A DNA stretch of 64,000 nt from Pseudomonadota bacterium (GCA_018241225.1 JAFEEG010000019.1:310001-374000), one strand, 5' to 3'. Counted from the first letter of the stretch, positions 17,318-28,067 are shown. Notes: a model not told the origin generated them from the sequence alone. Translations and numbers: made by a program.

Positions 17318-18225
17318 GCCTTGCCTCCCGATGTCTTGCGCTGCCACAGCGAGGCCAGGCCATTGGGCAGGTACATCACGCACAGCACCAGCAGCAGGCC
17401 CAGCACCAGCATGTAGCCATAGGGCAGCTGCAGGCGCAGCGTCTCGGCCAGCAGGCTGAACACGATGGCCGCGGCAATCGGCCCGCCGATGCTGGCGGCC
17501 CCGCCGATGAGCGCGATGAGCACCGTCTGGAACCCGATGAAGGGGTTGAACACGGCGGAGGGTTCGATGTAGGTCCAGCGCACCGCCATGGCCGCGCCCA
17601 CCGCACCGGCGAACAGGGCCGACAGGGCAAAGCCGGCGATCTTCATGCGGCGCGTGTCCACGCCCAGGGTCTGGGCGCGCTGCTCGTCGGCACCGATGCC
17701 CGACAGCGCCAGGCCGAAGCGGCTGCTTTTCACCCACACCGCCACCGCGATCGCAAGCGCTGCGATGAGCAGCAGCGTGAGGTACACCGTGTCGCCCTCG
17801 GGCACCACCGTGAGCACGCGCCCCACGGTGCCCGACACCTGCTTCTCGACATAGGTGATGGCGTGGCGGATGAGCTCGGTCATGCCGAAGGTGAGCACCG
17901 CGAAATACGTGCCGCGCAGGTGCAGCACTGCCGCGCCCATCACCACGGCGATGACGGCGGCCACCAGGGCCCCACAGGCCACCACCAGCGGCCAGGGCAG
18001 CACGCCCAGCAGCACCGCGCTGGTATAGGCGCCCACGCCGAAGAAGGCCGAGGTGGCCAGCGAGAGATAGCGGGTGGCGCCGCAGAACATCGACCAGCTG
18101 GTGGCCAGCGCGATGTACATGAGGCAGGCCAGGGCCAGCGACTGGAGGAACTCGGAGGCAACCCAGGGCAGGCTGCCCGCAGCGAGCAGCACGACCGCCG
18201 CTGCAATGACGATTCGGGAATTCAT
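17314..18225 (-). CDS. livM: Branched-chain amino acid-type ABC transporter permease LivM
   Basis: 303 residues, about nine hydrophobic segments. The conserved LivM patches LATSAFFGVGAYTSAVL and SRFGLALSGIGADEQRAQTLGVDTRRMKIAGFALSA (split here by the coupling helix) are clear. It forms the membrane channel with LivH. ATG 18225 lies ten bases after the livH stop; its own stop overlaps the livG ATG. Confidence 0.9.
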   Translation of the reverse strand: MNSRIVIAAAVVLLAAGSLPWVASEFLQSLALACLMYIALATSWSMFCGATRYLSLATSAFFGVGAYTSAVLLGVLPWPLVVACGALVAAVIAVVMGAAVLHLRGTYFAVLTFGMTELIRHAITYVEKQVSGTVGRVLTVVPEGDTVYLTLLLIAALAIAVAVWVKSSRFGLALSGIGADEQRAQTLGVDTRRMKIAGFALSALFAGAVGAAMAVRWTYIEPSAVFNPFIGFQTVLIALIGGAASIGGPIAAAIVFSLLAETLRLQLPYGYMLVLGLLLVLCVMYLPNGLASLWQRKTSGGKA

Positions 18226-18235
18226 CGACGAGTAA

Positions 18236-19114
18236 CTACTTGCGGGAGAAAAGACCGTTGGGCCGCCACAGCAGCACGGCGATGAACACGCCATACGACA
18301 GCAGCATCTTCAGTGACGGGCTGGAGAAATGCATGCCCAGCGCCTCCACCACGCCCAGCAGCAGGCCGCCGGCCAGGCTGCCCGCGATGGAGCCGAAGCC
18401 GCCCAGCGTGATGACGATGAGCGCGGTGACCGTGTAGGGCTCGCCCATCGAAGGCGTGATCTCGTAGGTCATCGACAGCAGTGCGCCGGCCACGCCAGAC
18501 AGGCCCAGGCCCACGCCGAACATCAGCGGGTGCAGGCGCTTGGTATTGATGCCCACCAGTTGCGCGCCGGTGGGCGACTGCATGAGCGCGCGCACCGCCT
18601 TGCCCAGCAGCGTGAACCTGAGCAGCGCCACGAATCCCAGGCTGAGCGCCAGTGCCACGCCGAAGATCACCAGCTTGTTCTCGGTGAAGCGCATGCCCGC
18701 CACTTCCACCGGTTGCGCCAGGTACTCGTAGCCGCGCAGGTCGCCGCCCCAGGCGATGAGGGCCGCGTTCTGCACCGCGAACATGAGGCCGAAGCCCACC
18801 ATGAGGCTGCGCGCCTCGAACACATCCACGCTCGGGGCGCGTGCCGCCAGTTGCCGAAAGCACAGCACGTGGATGAGCATGCCCAGCGCGCACAGCAGCA
18901 CGAAGGCCAGCGGCATCAGCACGAATGGCGAGATGCCGAAGGCGGTATGCGCCCACCAGGTGAGGAAGGCACCCAGCATCAGGAACTCGCCGTGCGAGAT
19001 GTTCATGATGCGCATGAGGCCGTACTGCAGGTTCAGGCCGATGGCCACCAGCGCGTAGATGCCGCCGGTGATGAGTCCGCCTGCAATCAGCTCGACCCAG
19101 GATACGAGAGACAC
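18236..19114 (-). CDS. livH: Branched-chain amino acid-type ABC transporter permease LivH
   Basis: 292 residues, about eight spans; opens with GLITGGIYALVAIGLNLQYG and MNISHGEFLMLGAF, the classic LivH signature, and has the coupling motif of the family. It starts with GTG at 19114 with only a weak ribosome binding site, 27 bases after the binding-protein stop, so expression may depend partly on translation of that gene. Confidence 0.9.
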   Translation of the reverse strand: MSLVSWVELIAGGLITGGIYALVAIGLNLQYGLMRIMNISHGEFLMLGAFLTWWAHTAFGISPFVLMPLAFVLLCALGMLIHVLCFRQLAARAPSVDVFEARSLMVGFGLMFAVQNAALIAWGGDLRGYEYLAQPVEVAGMRFTENKLVIFGVALALSLGFVALLRFTLLGKAVRALMQSPTGAQLVGINTKRLHPLMFGVGLGLSGVAGALLSMTYEITPSMGEPYTVTALIVITLGGFGSIAGSLAGGLLLGVVEALGMHFSSPSLKMLLSYGVFIAVLLWRPNGLFSRK

Positions 19115-19141
19115 GGGAGCTACGCCTTCCTCAGAACAGGT

Positions 19142-20335
19142 TCATTTCCAGGCGGGCTTGGGCGCCACCAGCTTGGCGGTGGCGCGGTCCAGCGGCCACA
19201 CCACCTCGAAGTCGGCGCCTTGCCACTGGCTCACCGTGCCGGGAATGGAAGCGTTCTCGCCATGCTCGAAGCGGATCGGCCCGAGGATGGTCTTGAACTC
19301 GTTCCTGGCAATGACATCGCGCAGCGCCTTGCGGTCCAGGCCCGCACGGGCCACCGCCTGCTGCATGATTTCCAGGCCCGCCCACGCATGGCCGCTGGCC
19401 CAGCGGTCGGGTTCCTTGTTGAACTTCTTCACGTGCGCGTCGAAGTAGGCCCTGGCGCCGGGGCTGGTCTTCACGTTCCACGAGCCCATGCCGATCACGC
19501 CCTCGGTGTTGGCGGCCATCACGTTCTTGTAGAGCTGGAAGGCGGTGCCCACCGAGGCGTAGAAGTACTTGGGGTTGAAGCCGATCTCGCGCGACTGGCG
19601 GCTGACCAGCAGCGTGTCCGGCGGATAGGTGATGCCGATGAACGCGTCGGGGTTCTGGTCCTTGATGCCGCGCAGCACGGGTGCCAGGTCTTTCACGCCC
19701 AGCGGGTAGCTCTTGCGCTCGACCACCTGGATGCTGGTCTTCTTCAGTGCGTTGTTCAGTGCCGCGAAGTTCTCCAGGCCGAACAGGTCGTCCATGTAGA
19801 CGATGGCGATGGTCTTGACCTGCTGTGCCACCAGCATGTCCACCAGCGCGCCCATCATCTTGTCGGGCTGCTGCAGCAGCGAGAAGAAGTAGGGCAGGTT
19901 CATGTCGATGAGCTTTCTCGACAGGGCCGTGGGCGCGAGCATGGGGTAGCCGAAGCGGTTGGCCAGCGGTGCAATGGCGAAGTTGGCGCCCGAGCCCCAC
20001 GGGGGCAGGATGAGGTCGACCTTGTCGCTGCCCATGAGCTTCTCGTAGGTGCGCACGCAGGTCTCGGTCTCGCTGCGGTCGTCGTAGCCGATGAGTTCCA
20101 CCGGGCGCTTGGCGCCCTTCACGTCCAGGCCGCCGGCGGCGTTCACCTGTTCGGCCCACAGGAGGTAGTTGGGCTCCTGGCTCACTTGCGCGCCCGCGGC
20201 CCAGGGGCCGGTGCGGGCAATGGCGTAGCCGATCTTCACCGGGCCGCTTTGTGCAAACAGCTGCGGCGCGACGGCCGCGGCGCCAAGGGTGGTGGCGGCG
20301 CCCTGGATCCAGCGGCGGCGGGAGGGGTGGGTCAT
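19142..20335 (-). CDS. Branched-chain amino acid-type ABC transporter substrate-binding protein (LivK-type)
   Basis: 397 residues. Signal peptide with twin arginines (SRRRWIQGAATTLG... cut near LFAQ). The mature domain is a type I periplasmic binding fold (PVKIGYAIARTGPWAAGAQVSQEP). It is the first gene of the liv operon and has GAGGAG upstream of ATG 20335. The ligand cannot be read from sequence; with the aldehyde dehydrogenase at the end of the operon, an aromatic acid or aldehyde is a reasonable guess. Transcribed divergently from the AraC regulator. Confidence 0.88.
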   Translation of the reverse strand: MTHPSRRRWIQGAATTLGAAAVAPQLFAQSGPVKIGYAIARTGPWAAGAQVSQEPNYLLWAEQVNAAGGLDVKGAKRPVELIGYDDRSETETCVRTYEKLMGSDKVDLILPPWGSGANFAIAPLANRFGYPMLAPTALSRKLIDMNLPYFFSLLQQPDKMMGALVDMLVAQQVKTIAIVYMDDLFGLENFAALNNALKKTSIQVVERKSYPLGVKDLAPVLRGIKDQNPDAFIGITYPPDTLLVSRQSREIGFNPKYFYASVGTAFQLYKNVMAANTEGVIGMGSWNVKTSPGARAYFDAHVKKFNKEPDRWASGHAWAGLEIMQQAVARAGLDRKALRDVIARNEFKTILGPIRFEHGENASIPGTVSQWQGADFEVVWPLDRATAKLVAPKPAWK

Positions 20336-20416
20336 GGCGTGTCTCCTCGTATGGCGGGCTCAATCGGCCGCGTGAAGCGATCGTAGGAAGCGTGCGCCTT
20401 GCCTGCTGTGCCGCCG

Positions 20417-20445
20417 GTGCACAAAGCGTTTGTCCCAGCGTGCAC
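20417..20445. promoter_or_regulatory. Candidate AraC-family binding sites between liv operon and araC-type gene
   Basis: The hexamer GTGCAC occurs twice, at 20417-20422 and 20440-20445, 23 bases apart (about two helical turns), in the 199-base divergent region. AraC-family regulators often bind paired half-sites with this spacing. This is pattern-based only; GTGCAC is short and self-complementary. Confidence 0.3.
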
Positions 20446-20534
20446 GGCGCTCGGGGTTAACCCTTGCGAAAGAGTGCCGCGGCGCGGCAACACAATTCGA
20501 TACCTGAAACCAAGAGGAGCTGGAGAGCGAGCGC

Positions 20535-21488
20535 ATGGCGGCATCCACCATGTTGAGCACCGATGTCGTACCGCCACGCGAGCGCGCGCCGCAGTGGCGC
20601 GAGTGGGTGTGGCAGCACTTCGGCGGGCTGGAGTCCGACCTGTACGGCGACACCGAGTTCGACGGCCACATGGCAGCCTCGCGCGCGGGCGAAGTCATCC
20701 TCACGCGGCTGGAGGCCAACCGCCATCGCGTGCTGCGGTCCGAGCAGATGGCGCGTGCCAGCGAAGGCGGCTATTTGAAGATCGTGGCGCCCTGGCAGGG
20801 CAGCGCGGCAGTGGAGCAGAAGGGCCGCGAGGCCGCGGTGCGCAGCGGCGCCTGGACCATCTACGACACCACCGGTGCCTACACGGTGGCCAACCCCGAG
20901 CGCACCGACCACCTGATCGTGATGGTGCCCAAGGCGCAGCTGGCCACGCCGGGCCTGCCGCTGGAGCGGCTGATGGCGCGCAAGGTGGGTGGTGCCGGCG
21001 GCATTTCCCGCGTGGCGCTGGAGGCCATGCGCAATACCTATCAGGAACTGCCGCACATGAGCGAGGCGGCTGCGCGCGGTGCGGGCGAGCTCATCGTGCA
21101 GTTGGTGCGCCTGTCGCTGATGGAGCTGGCGGGGCAAGAGACTGCGCTGACGCAGCGCGAGGCACTGAAGGACCGCATTCGCACCCATGTGGCCACGCAC
21201 CTGCGCGACCCGGCATTGAGCATCGACAGCATTGCGGTGGCCCTGCATTGCAGCAAGCGCCACCTGCACAACGCCTTTGCCGACGAGGACGACACGCTGC
21301 ACGCGTACATCCTGCGCCAGCGCCTGGCGGCCTGCATGCGCGCCTTGCAGGACCCGGCCAATGCGCGGCAGGGCATCACCGACATTGCCATCGCCTCGGG
21401 CTTTGGCAACCTCTCCTATTTCAGCCGCGTGTTCAAGCAGCAGACCGGCGGCAGCCCGAGCGAGTTCAGGCGCCGCGTCGGTCTTTGA
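20535..21488 (+). CDS. AraC-family transcriptional regulator
   Basis: 317 residues. Residues 1-200 form an AraC-binding-domain-like sensor of the FeaR/NimR type (DLYGDTEFDGHMAASRAGEVILTRLEANRHRVLRS, split across the text), and residues 205-317 the two helix-turn-helix motifs (SIDSIAVALHCSKRHLHNAF and ITDIAIASGFGNLSYFSRVFKQ). Regulators of this subgroup commonly control catabolism of aromatic aldehydes or amines. Its divergent position to the liv-aldehyde dehydrogenase operon makes it the likely activator. ATG 20535 follows GGAGAG. It converges on the M14 peptidase gene, nine bases between stops. Confidence 0.88.
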   Translation: MAASTMLSTDVVPPRERAPQWREWVWQHFGGLESDLYGDTEFDGHMAASRAGEVILTRLEANRHRVLRSEQMARASEGGYLKIVAPWQGSAAVEQKGREAAVRSGAWTIYDTTGAYTVANPERTDHLIVMVPKAQLATPGLPLERLMARKVGGAGGISRVALEAMRNTYQELPHMSEAAARGAGELIVQLVRLSLMELAGQETALTQREALKDRIRTHVATHLRDPALSIDSIAVALHCSKRHLHNAFADEDDTLHAYILRQRLAACMRALQDPANARQGITDIAIASGFGNLSYFSRVFKQQTGGSPSEFRRRVGL

Positions 21489-21497
21489 GGCGGTGCG

Positions 21498-22760
21498 CTA
21501 GCCGCCCAGGTGGTCGGGGTCGTCCTCGGCCTCGGCGCCTGCATTGCCGGTGTTTGGCGGTACGCCGTTGGCGGGCACCACCAGCACGTCGGCCAGGTTG
21601 GGGTCGAAGGCGCTCAAGGTCGGGTCCTTCGCCAGTTCTTCCAGGATTGCCGAGGAGGCGTGATAGCCGATCTTCTGGATGTAGCCGCCCGACTTGGTGC
21701 CGATGCCGCCGCGCAGTTCCAGCAGCACCGAGCCGGAGCCCAGCAGGCCGTAGGCGTTGCGCGAGATGCCCGGCTCGGTGCCGCCGGGGTAGCGGCTGAG
21801 GTTGGCGTAGGGGTACTGCGCGAGCTTCTGGGCAATGATCACCACCACGCGCTTGGCCATGGTCTGGCCGGCGTTGAAGCGCGCCAGCGCGTTCGGGTCC
21901 ACCGCCTGCAGCCACTGCGCCGTCTGCAGCGCGGTGGGGTAGAGCGTGGAGGCCGTGACCATCTCGCCGTTGTGCACGCGGGTGCCCTGGTGGTGCATGT
22001 CCAGCGCCACCACCGGCTTGTACTTGTCGTTGATCCAGCGGATGTTCTTGGCCTCGGGTACCGGGTTGCCCTTGGTGAGGTCGTAGGCGGGTGCGGTGCT
22101 GTCGATGTCTTGCGTCTCGCAGCTGGCCACGCCCGCGGCCGTGGTGATGTTGGGGTAATTGGGATTGTCCAGCGGGCACTCGGGCCGGAAGCCGTGGTAG
22201 CGGTTGATGTCGTAGCCGCGGCCACGCTGGTAGAAGGCCGGCAGCGGGTTGACGGTGAAGCGCGGGTCGTAGTTCTGGCGCCAGGGCACGGTGTTGCCGC
22301 TGGCGTCGGTGATCGGCGTGCCATCGGCCTTCTGGCCGTCGAAGCCGTCGACGTTCACGCGCGGCACCACGACCACGGTGAGCGAGTTGCGGATGACCTG
22401 CGATTGCTGGGAGTTGTTGGCCAGCGTGCGCACCAGGTTGGCGGCCGAGTCGCTGGTCTCCATCTCGTCGCCGTGCTGCTGGGCGATGATCATCGCCGCG
22501 GTGGGACCGTTGCCGATCACCACGTAGGGCACCTGCCGCCCGGTGTTGCTTTTCCAGGGTGCGTAGTGCAGCGTGGCTGCGCCCTTGGAGGTGTGGACCG
22601 CGCTTTCCAGTGCCTTGATCAACTGGTCGTAGCTGCGTAGCGAGGCAAGACTCTGGTTCTCGCCGTTCGGTCCGTTGGGAATGCTGGAAGGCTGGGCGCT
22701 GGCGAGGCTGGTAACGAAAGCAGCAGCAGCGCCGATGGCCGCGATACGGAAACGGGGCAT
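21498..22760 (-). CDS. Secreted M14-family zinc carboxypeptidase
   Basis: 420 residues. Signal peptide MPRFRIAAIGAAAAFVTSL, cut after ASAQ. The M14 zinc site is visible: HGDE in AAMIIAQQHGDEMETSD gives His and Glu, and the third ligand is in VVALDMHHQGTRVHNGE. The region VPRVNVDGFDG supplies the substrate-carboxylate Arg and Asn. Likely exported to periplasm or outside; peptide or amidase specificity unknown. The start at ATG 22760 has AAGGAG twelve bases upstream; a further ATG at 22778 precedes the ribosome binding site. Confidence 0.85.
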   Translation of the reverse strand: MPRFRIAAIGAAAAFVTSLASAQPSSIPNGPNGENQSLASLRSYDQLIKALESAVHTSKGAATLHYAPWKSNTGRQVPYVVIGNGPTAAMIIAQQHGDEMETSDSAANLVRTLANNSQQSQVIRNSLTVVVVPRVNVDGFDGQKADGTPITDASGNTVPWRQNYDPRFTVNPLPAFYQRGRGYDINRYHGFRPECPLDNPNYPNITTAAGVASCETQDIDSTAPAYDLTKGNPVPEAKNIRWINDKYKPVVALDMHHQGTRVHNGEMVTASTLYPTALQTAQWLQAVDPNALARFNAGQTMAKRVVVIIAQKLAQYPYANLSRYPGGTEPGISRNAYGLLGSGSVLLELRGGIGTKSGGYIQKIGYHASSAILEELAKDPTLSAFDPNLADVLVVPANGVPPNTGNAGAEAEDDPDHLGG

Positions 22761-22948
22761 CGTTCTCTTCTCCTTCATTCTTTTAACCCGGCGTCATTAC
22801 CGGGCAGGCGCATGCTAGGGCGCTTGCCACGAGCGGCAAGCAAAGGCCCGGACCAAAAAATGGTCGAATCTCACATTTGGACGACGGGCCTCGACGTGGT
22901 ACAGGCGCGCACGCGATGTGCGCGCAATTGCCACGTCGATCACTCATC

Positions 22949-24334
<1,386 letters not shown>

Positions 24335-24343
24335 CTGCGCTTT

Positions 24344-24928
24344 CTAGAGCAGCGGTTGTGCCACCGTCACGGCCTGCCATGGGCCGCTGGAGTGGCCGAC
24401 GAGCGCGGCCCAGTACCAGGCCGAACTGTCGGTGAAGGCGTCGCCCTTTGCGTCGACGATGCGCTCGCACACCTTGAGCTGCGCCTCGTTGCCGCCGCGT
24501 CCGGCCACGAAGCAGCGCCACATCCGCTGTTGCTCGTCGCGCACCAGCCGTGCCTGCTCGATGCGATAGCCCAGTGCGCGGTAGCAGTCGGCAGCCGGGT
24601 GCAGCATGCGCGTGGGCGTATCGACGCGGCGCAGCACCAGGGTCTGGTGGCCGTCGGTCAGGCGCGCGATGGTGCCGGGAAATTGCCGGGCAAAGCGCTG
24701 CTCCACCGGGCTGAGCGCCAGCGGGCGCAGCGGCGAGCCGTCCCATTGCGCGGGTGATTCCTCGAAGCTCGTGAGCCGTTCGCGGCCTGCGTCAGGCGAT
24801 GCGAGAAATGCCGAAGCCGACGACCAGACGATGCACGCGAGCATGACGATGCCGAAGGCTGTCTTGTGGCCGATGCGGTTGATGAAGCGGTTGCCGAAGA
24901 ACCGATGGAATGCGTTGGAGAGATTCAT
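24344..24928 (-). CDS. Exosortase-associated protein, one membrane span
   Basis: 194 residues. One hydrophobic segment (about 25-44) near the N-terminus, followed by a periplasmic domain. The periplasmic part contains HPAADCYRALGY and WRCFVAGRGGNEAQLKVCERI, with a conserved-looking Cys pattern reminiscent of EpsI-type exosortase partner proteins (HSPEVCYxxxGW in that family). It starts 19 bases after the exosortase stop and is the last gene of the three-gene operon. A role in exosortase function is inferred from position and the CY motif. Confidence 0.65.
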   Translation of the reverse strand: MNLSNAFHRFFGNRFINRIGHKTAFGIVMLACIVWSSASAFLASPDAGRERLTSFEESPAQWDGSPLRPLALSPVEQRFARQFPGTIARLTDGHQTLVLRRVDTPTRMLHPAADCYRALGYRIEQARLVRDEQQRMWRCFVAGRGGNEAQLKVCERIVDAKGDAFTDSSAWYWAALVGHSSGPWQAVTVAQPLL

Positions 24929-24947
24929 GTCGTACGCCCCTTGTTGT

Positions 24948-25847
24948 TCAAGCCGCCGCCGCTGTGCGCGTTGCAGGAGAAGCCGTCGCGCGCCGGCGCC
25001 GCAGCGGCGCCATGAGCCACGCGATTTCCGCGCAGGCTGCGGCCAGCACGGCCAGGCCCACCGCCTGGTGCCAGGCATCGCCCGGGGGAAGGCCTGCACC
25101 CTCGAAAGCCACCAGCACGCTGTTTCGCAGCACGTTGGCGCCCAGCACCACCAGGCCCACCCAGGGCAGCCGCGTCAGAAAGCCCCGGTTGCCGCGTCCG
25201 GCCCACAGCGCCACCACGCAGGCGACGAAGTAGCCGCACCAGGCCATCTGGACGCCGGAGCAGGGCGCGTCGACGATCACCAGCCGGCCATCGACGATGA
25301 GGCTGGCCGCTTCGCGTTGCACCTCGAAGAAGGGCGCGAGCAGCCAGCGGCTGGCTTCGGCGGTGACGACGCGCAAGGGAAAGCCGGCATAGAACTGCAG
25401 CGACGAGAGAATCGGCAAGGCCAGCACCGCCAGGCCTAGTACCGGTGCGGCGGCCACGCGCCGCGGCATCACGGCCATGACGCCGGCGGCCAGCGCCAGC
25501 AGGGCAACGAGCGCCGCAAACAACGGCGGCAGTGCGGTCAGCGGCCCGATGCCGGTGCGCATGACGGTGGCCGCCAGGGTGCCGACGCTGGCACAGGCGA
25601 GCCAGCCCAGGCGCGGTGCGCAGCGCAGCTCGGCGCGCATGCACCACACCAGCACGACCAGCGCGCCCAGTGCGAGCACGCCCAGCGGATCGTCCGAGCC
25701 GTCGACCATGCGGCGCGCCATCCACCACCAGGTCGACATCAAGGCGGCGGCTTGCAGGGCGAGCCAGCCGATGGCGGGTGCGCGGTCGATGCGGATGAGT
25801 TCGTCGAACAGGCGGGGGTGGCGCTGGGCCAGTGCAGTCAGTGTCAT
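24948..25847 (-). CDS. Exosortase (single-target type)
   Basis: 299 residues, about eight membrane spans. The exosortase/archaeosortase catalytic triad is visible: Cys196 in DAPCSGVQM, Arg241 in ANVLRNS, and His260 in DAWHQAVG. These enzymes cleave PEP-CTERM-type C-terminal signals at the outer face of the inner membrane. The gene lies 25 bases downstream of a VIT/VWA protein that carries such a signal, and no other PEP-CTERM protein is seen in the window, so that protein is the probable dedicated substrate. A weak GAAGAAG precedes ATG 25847. Confidence 0.85.
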   Translation of the reverse strand: MTLTALAQRHPRLFDELIRIDRAPAIGWLALQAAALMSTWWWMARRMVDGSDDPLGVLALGALVVLVWCMRAELRCAPRLGWLACASVGTLAATVMRTGIGPLTALPPLFAALVALLALAAGVMAVMPRRVAAAPVLGLAVLALPILSSLQFYAGFPLRVVTAEASRWLLAPFFEVQREAASLIVDGRLVIVDAPCSGVQMAWCGYFVACVVALWAGRGNRGFLTRLPWVGLVVLGANVLRNSVLVAFEGAGLPPGDAWHQAVGLAVLAAACAEIAWLMAPLRRRRATASPATRTAAAA

Positions 25848-25872
25848 GGCGTTCTTCTTCTTTGCTTGCGGT

Positions 25873-27951
25873 TCAGCTGGTGAGGCGGCGCGGGTCGTTG
25901 CGGCGTGCGCGGCGGCGCAGCATGGCCAGCATCGACAGCACCACGGTGATGGCGCCCAGCGTTTCGGGCTCGGGCGTGCCGGGCACTTCGGCGCCGCTGC
26001 CTGCTGGGCCCTGGCCCAGCGCGAGTTCGCTCACGCCCTTGGGCAGGGGCAACGGCTGGTCGACGCGCGTGCTGCCATCGGGTGCGGTGTTGCGCACCAC
26101 CTGGTCCACCGCGATGAAGCTGGTGTATTGGGTGAGCAGGCCGTAGCGCAGGCCCAGCGCGGTGATCTGCTCGCGCAGCTCGCCGCCGCCTTGCAGCGAC
26201 TCCTGGTCCTGCAGCGCGGCGATGCGATGGCGTGCCCACAGGCTTCGCAGCGCAACTGCGTCGGGCTGCAGCGTCGACGCATTCACCGCGAACTCCTGGC
26301 GCCACGGGCCTTCTGCACTTTGGCCTTCCAGCACCAGGCGGCCCTTGGGTTGTCCGCGCCACTTGCCGAACAGGATGACGGGGCGCTCGCCCAGCACGTC
26401 GGGCAGGGCCTGCGGCTCGATGTCGTACGCGTCCAGGCCCTCGAAGCGGGCGCGCAGGTGGGTGAGCACGGGCGATTCGATCATGCGGCGAAAGCGCGCG
26501 GCTTCGCGCGGTGCCTGCATCGGGTCGGTGATGACAAAAGGCTCGCCCATGCCCGCGCGCGCCAGGCCTTCGATGAGGTGGCGGTTCACCGCGCTGCCGA
26601 TGCCGAAGGCGAACAGGTTGGCCTTGCCCAGGTTCTTGCGCACCAGCTCGAAGGCCTCGCGCTCCACCGTCACGTAGCCGTCGGTGACCACCACCACGGT
26701 GCGCGACACCTTGTCGGCCTTGGGCTCGTCGTACACGCGCTTGAGGGCGGGAATGAGTTCGGTGCTGCCGCCGCCCGCGTAGCTGCGGATGGTTTCCAGC
26801 GCCTGCTCGATGTTCGCGCGGCTGGCCGGCACGGGATGCGGCGAGAGCATCTTGTTGCTGCCCGAGAAGAGCAGCACGTTGAAGGTGTCGCTGGGACGAA
26901 GGCCGCCCAGCAGGCGCTCGAGCATGGCTTTGGCCGTGTCCAGCGGAAAGCCGTGCATGGAGCCGGAGATGTCGACCACGAAGATGTAGTCGCGCGGCGA
27001 GATGGATTCGGCCGGCACCGAGCGCGGCGGCTGCACCATGGCCAGGAAGAAGCTCTCGGCGCCCGGGCCCTGGCCGGGATAGAGCATCAGGCCCGACTGG
27101 ATCTGCTCGCCCGAGAGGCGATAGTCGAGCACGAAGTCGCGGTTGTCGGCGCTCTCGCTGGCGGCGCGGAGCACCACGTTGGCGCGCCGGTCCTCGTCGC
27201 TTCGTTGTACGTCGATGGCGTGCGTGAGCGAGCGGAGTTCACCGATGGCCACGGGCGAATCGATGGCCAGCTTCATCTCGAAGGCGCTGCCCGAGGCCAC
27301 ACCGGCGCGCAGCGTGGGCTGCGCCACCCACTCGGAGTGCGCAAGTTCGGAGCGCGGGCTGTTGTAGCGCGGCCCCACCACCATGGGGAACACGAACTGG
27401 TAGCTGCCTGCTTGCGGCACCAGCAGCTCGTTGTAGCGCAGCTCCACCTGCACGTCGTCGCCGGGCAGGATGTTGGCCACCTTCATCTGGAACACGTTGG
27501 GCAGGTGCTGCTCCAGCAGGGCGGCGGTCTTGCCCTGCTGCTTCGCGCTTTCGTACTCCTGGCGCGCCTGCTGCTTCTCGCGGATCTGCGCCTCGATCAC
27601 GCGCTCGGCCAGGCGCACCGTCAGGCCGTTCACCGCCGCGCGGGTGGAGCCGGGGAACACATAGCTCGCCTCGATGGGGCGCGTGCCTTCGTTGCGGTAG
27701 GTCTGGGTGACGCGCACCTGCGCAATCACGCCGGCGATCTTCACGTCCACGGCCGTGCCCTTGAGCGGCAGGCGGTCTACCGACGGGTCGTCGCTCTTGA
27801 CGAAGAAGTAGGGGCTCTCGGTCTTCTGGCGGGGCTGGCCTTGCTCCTGTGCGTGCGCCGGCGGCGGGCTGGCCAGCATCAGCAGGAAGCACAGGGCGGC
27901 CAGCACCAGGGTGCCCAGCCAGAGCCGGCGTGCGTGGCGTGGATGTTCCAT
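25873..27951 (-). CDS. VIT/VWA-domain surface protein with PEP-CTERM-type sorting signal
   Basis: 692 residues from ATG 27951. Signal peptide to about residue 34 (SPPPAHAQ). A vault-inter-alpha-trypsin (VIT) domain spans about 55-180, and a von Willebrand A domain begins at 320 with a complete MIDAS start (DISGS, D327-S331). The C-terminus (658-692) reads TPEPETLG, a hydrophobic helix, then RRRARR: a PEP-CTERM tripartite signal (PEP at 660-662). This is the architecture of the 'marine proteobacterial sortase target protein' family, but here paired with an exosortase rather than a class sortase. First gene of the exosortase operon; the upstream region holds a CreB-type tag. Confidence 0.85.
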   Translation of the reverse strand: MEHPRHARRLWLGTLVLAALCFLLMLASPPPAHAQEQGQPRQKTESPYFFVKSDDPSVDRLPLKGTAVDVKIAGVIAQVRVTQTYRNEGTRPIEASYVFPGSTRAAVNGLTVRLAERVIEAQIREKQQARQEYESAKQQGKTAALLEQHLPNVFQMKVANILPGDDVQVELRYNELLVPQAGSYQFVFPMVVGPRYNSPRSELAHSEWVAQPTLRAGVASGSAFEMKLAIDSPVAIGELRSLTHAIDVQRSDEDRRANVVLRAASESADNRDFVLDYRLSGEQIQSGLMLYPGQGPGAESFFLAMVQPPRSVPAESISPRDYIFVVDISGSMHGFPLDTAKAMLERLLGGLRPSDTFNVLLFSGSNKMLSPHPVPASRANIEQALETIRSYAGGGSTELIPALKRVYDEPKADKVSRTVVVVTDGYVTVEREAFELVRKNLGKANLFAFGIGSAVNRHLIEGLARAGMGEPFVITDPMQAPREAARFRRMIESPVLTHLRARFEGLDAYDIEPQALPDVLGERPVILFGKWRGQPKGRLVLEGQSAEGPWRQEFAVNASTLQPDAVALRSLWARHRIAALQDQESLQGGGELREQITALGLRYGLLTQYTSFIAVDQVVRNTAPDGSTRVDQPLPLPKGVSELALGQGPAGSGAEVPGTPEPETLGAITVVLSMLAMLRRRARRNDPRRLTS

Positions 27952-28067
27952 GTCGTTCGTCCTCTTGTTCTCGTGGAGATGGAAGCCGCACGGCTTGTGC
28001 GGCAACGCCACTGTGGGACGCGGATTCGAAGCCTGTGGGAAGGCTTCTTGAAACGACTTATCCTTGT

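Noticed and set aside
22822-22841. GCTTGCC-ACGAGC-GGCAAGC hairpin between the M14 peptidase and chrA
   Set aside because: A perfect 7-bp stem, but it has no T-run and sits between divergent genes, so it cannot be called a terminator; no known operator matches.
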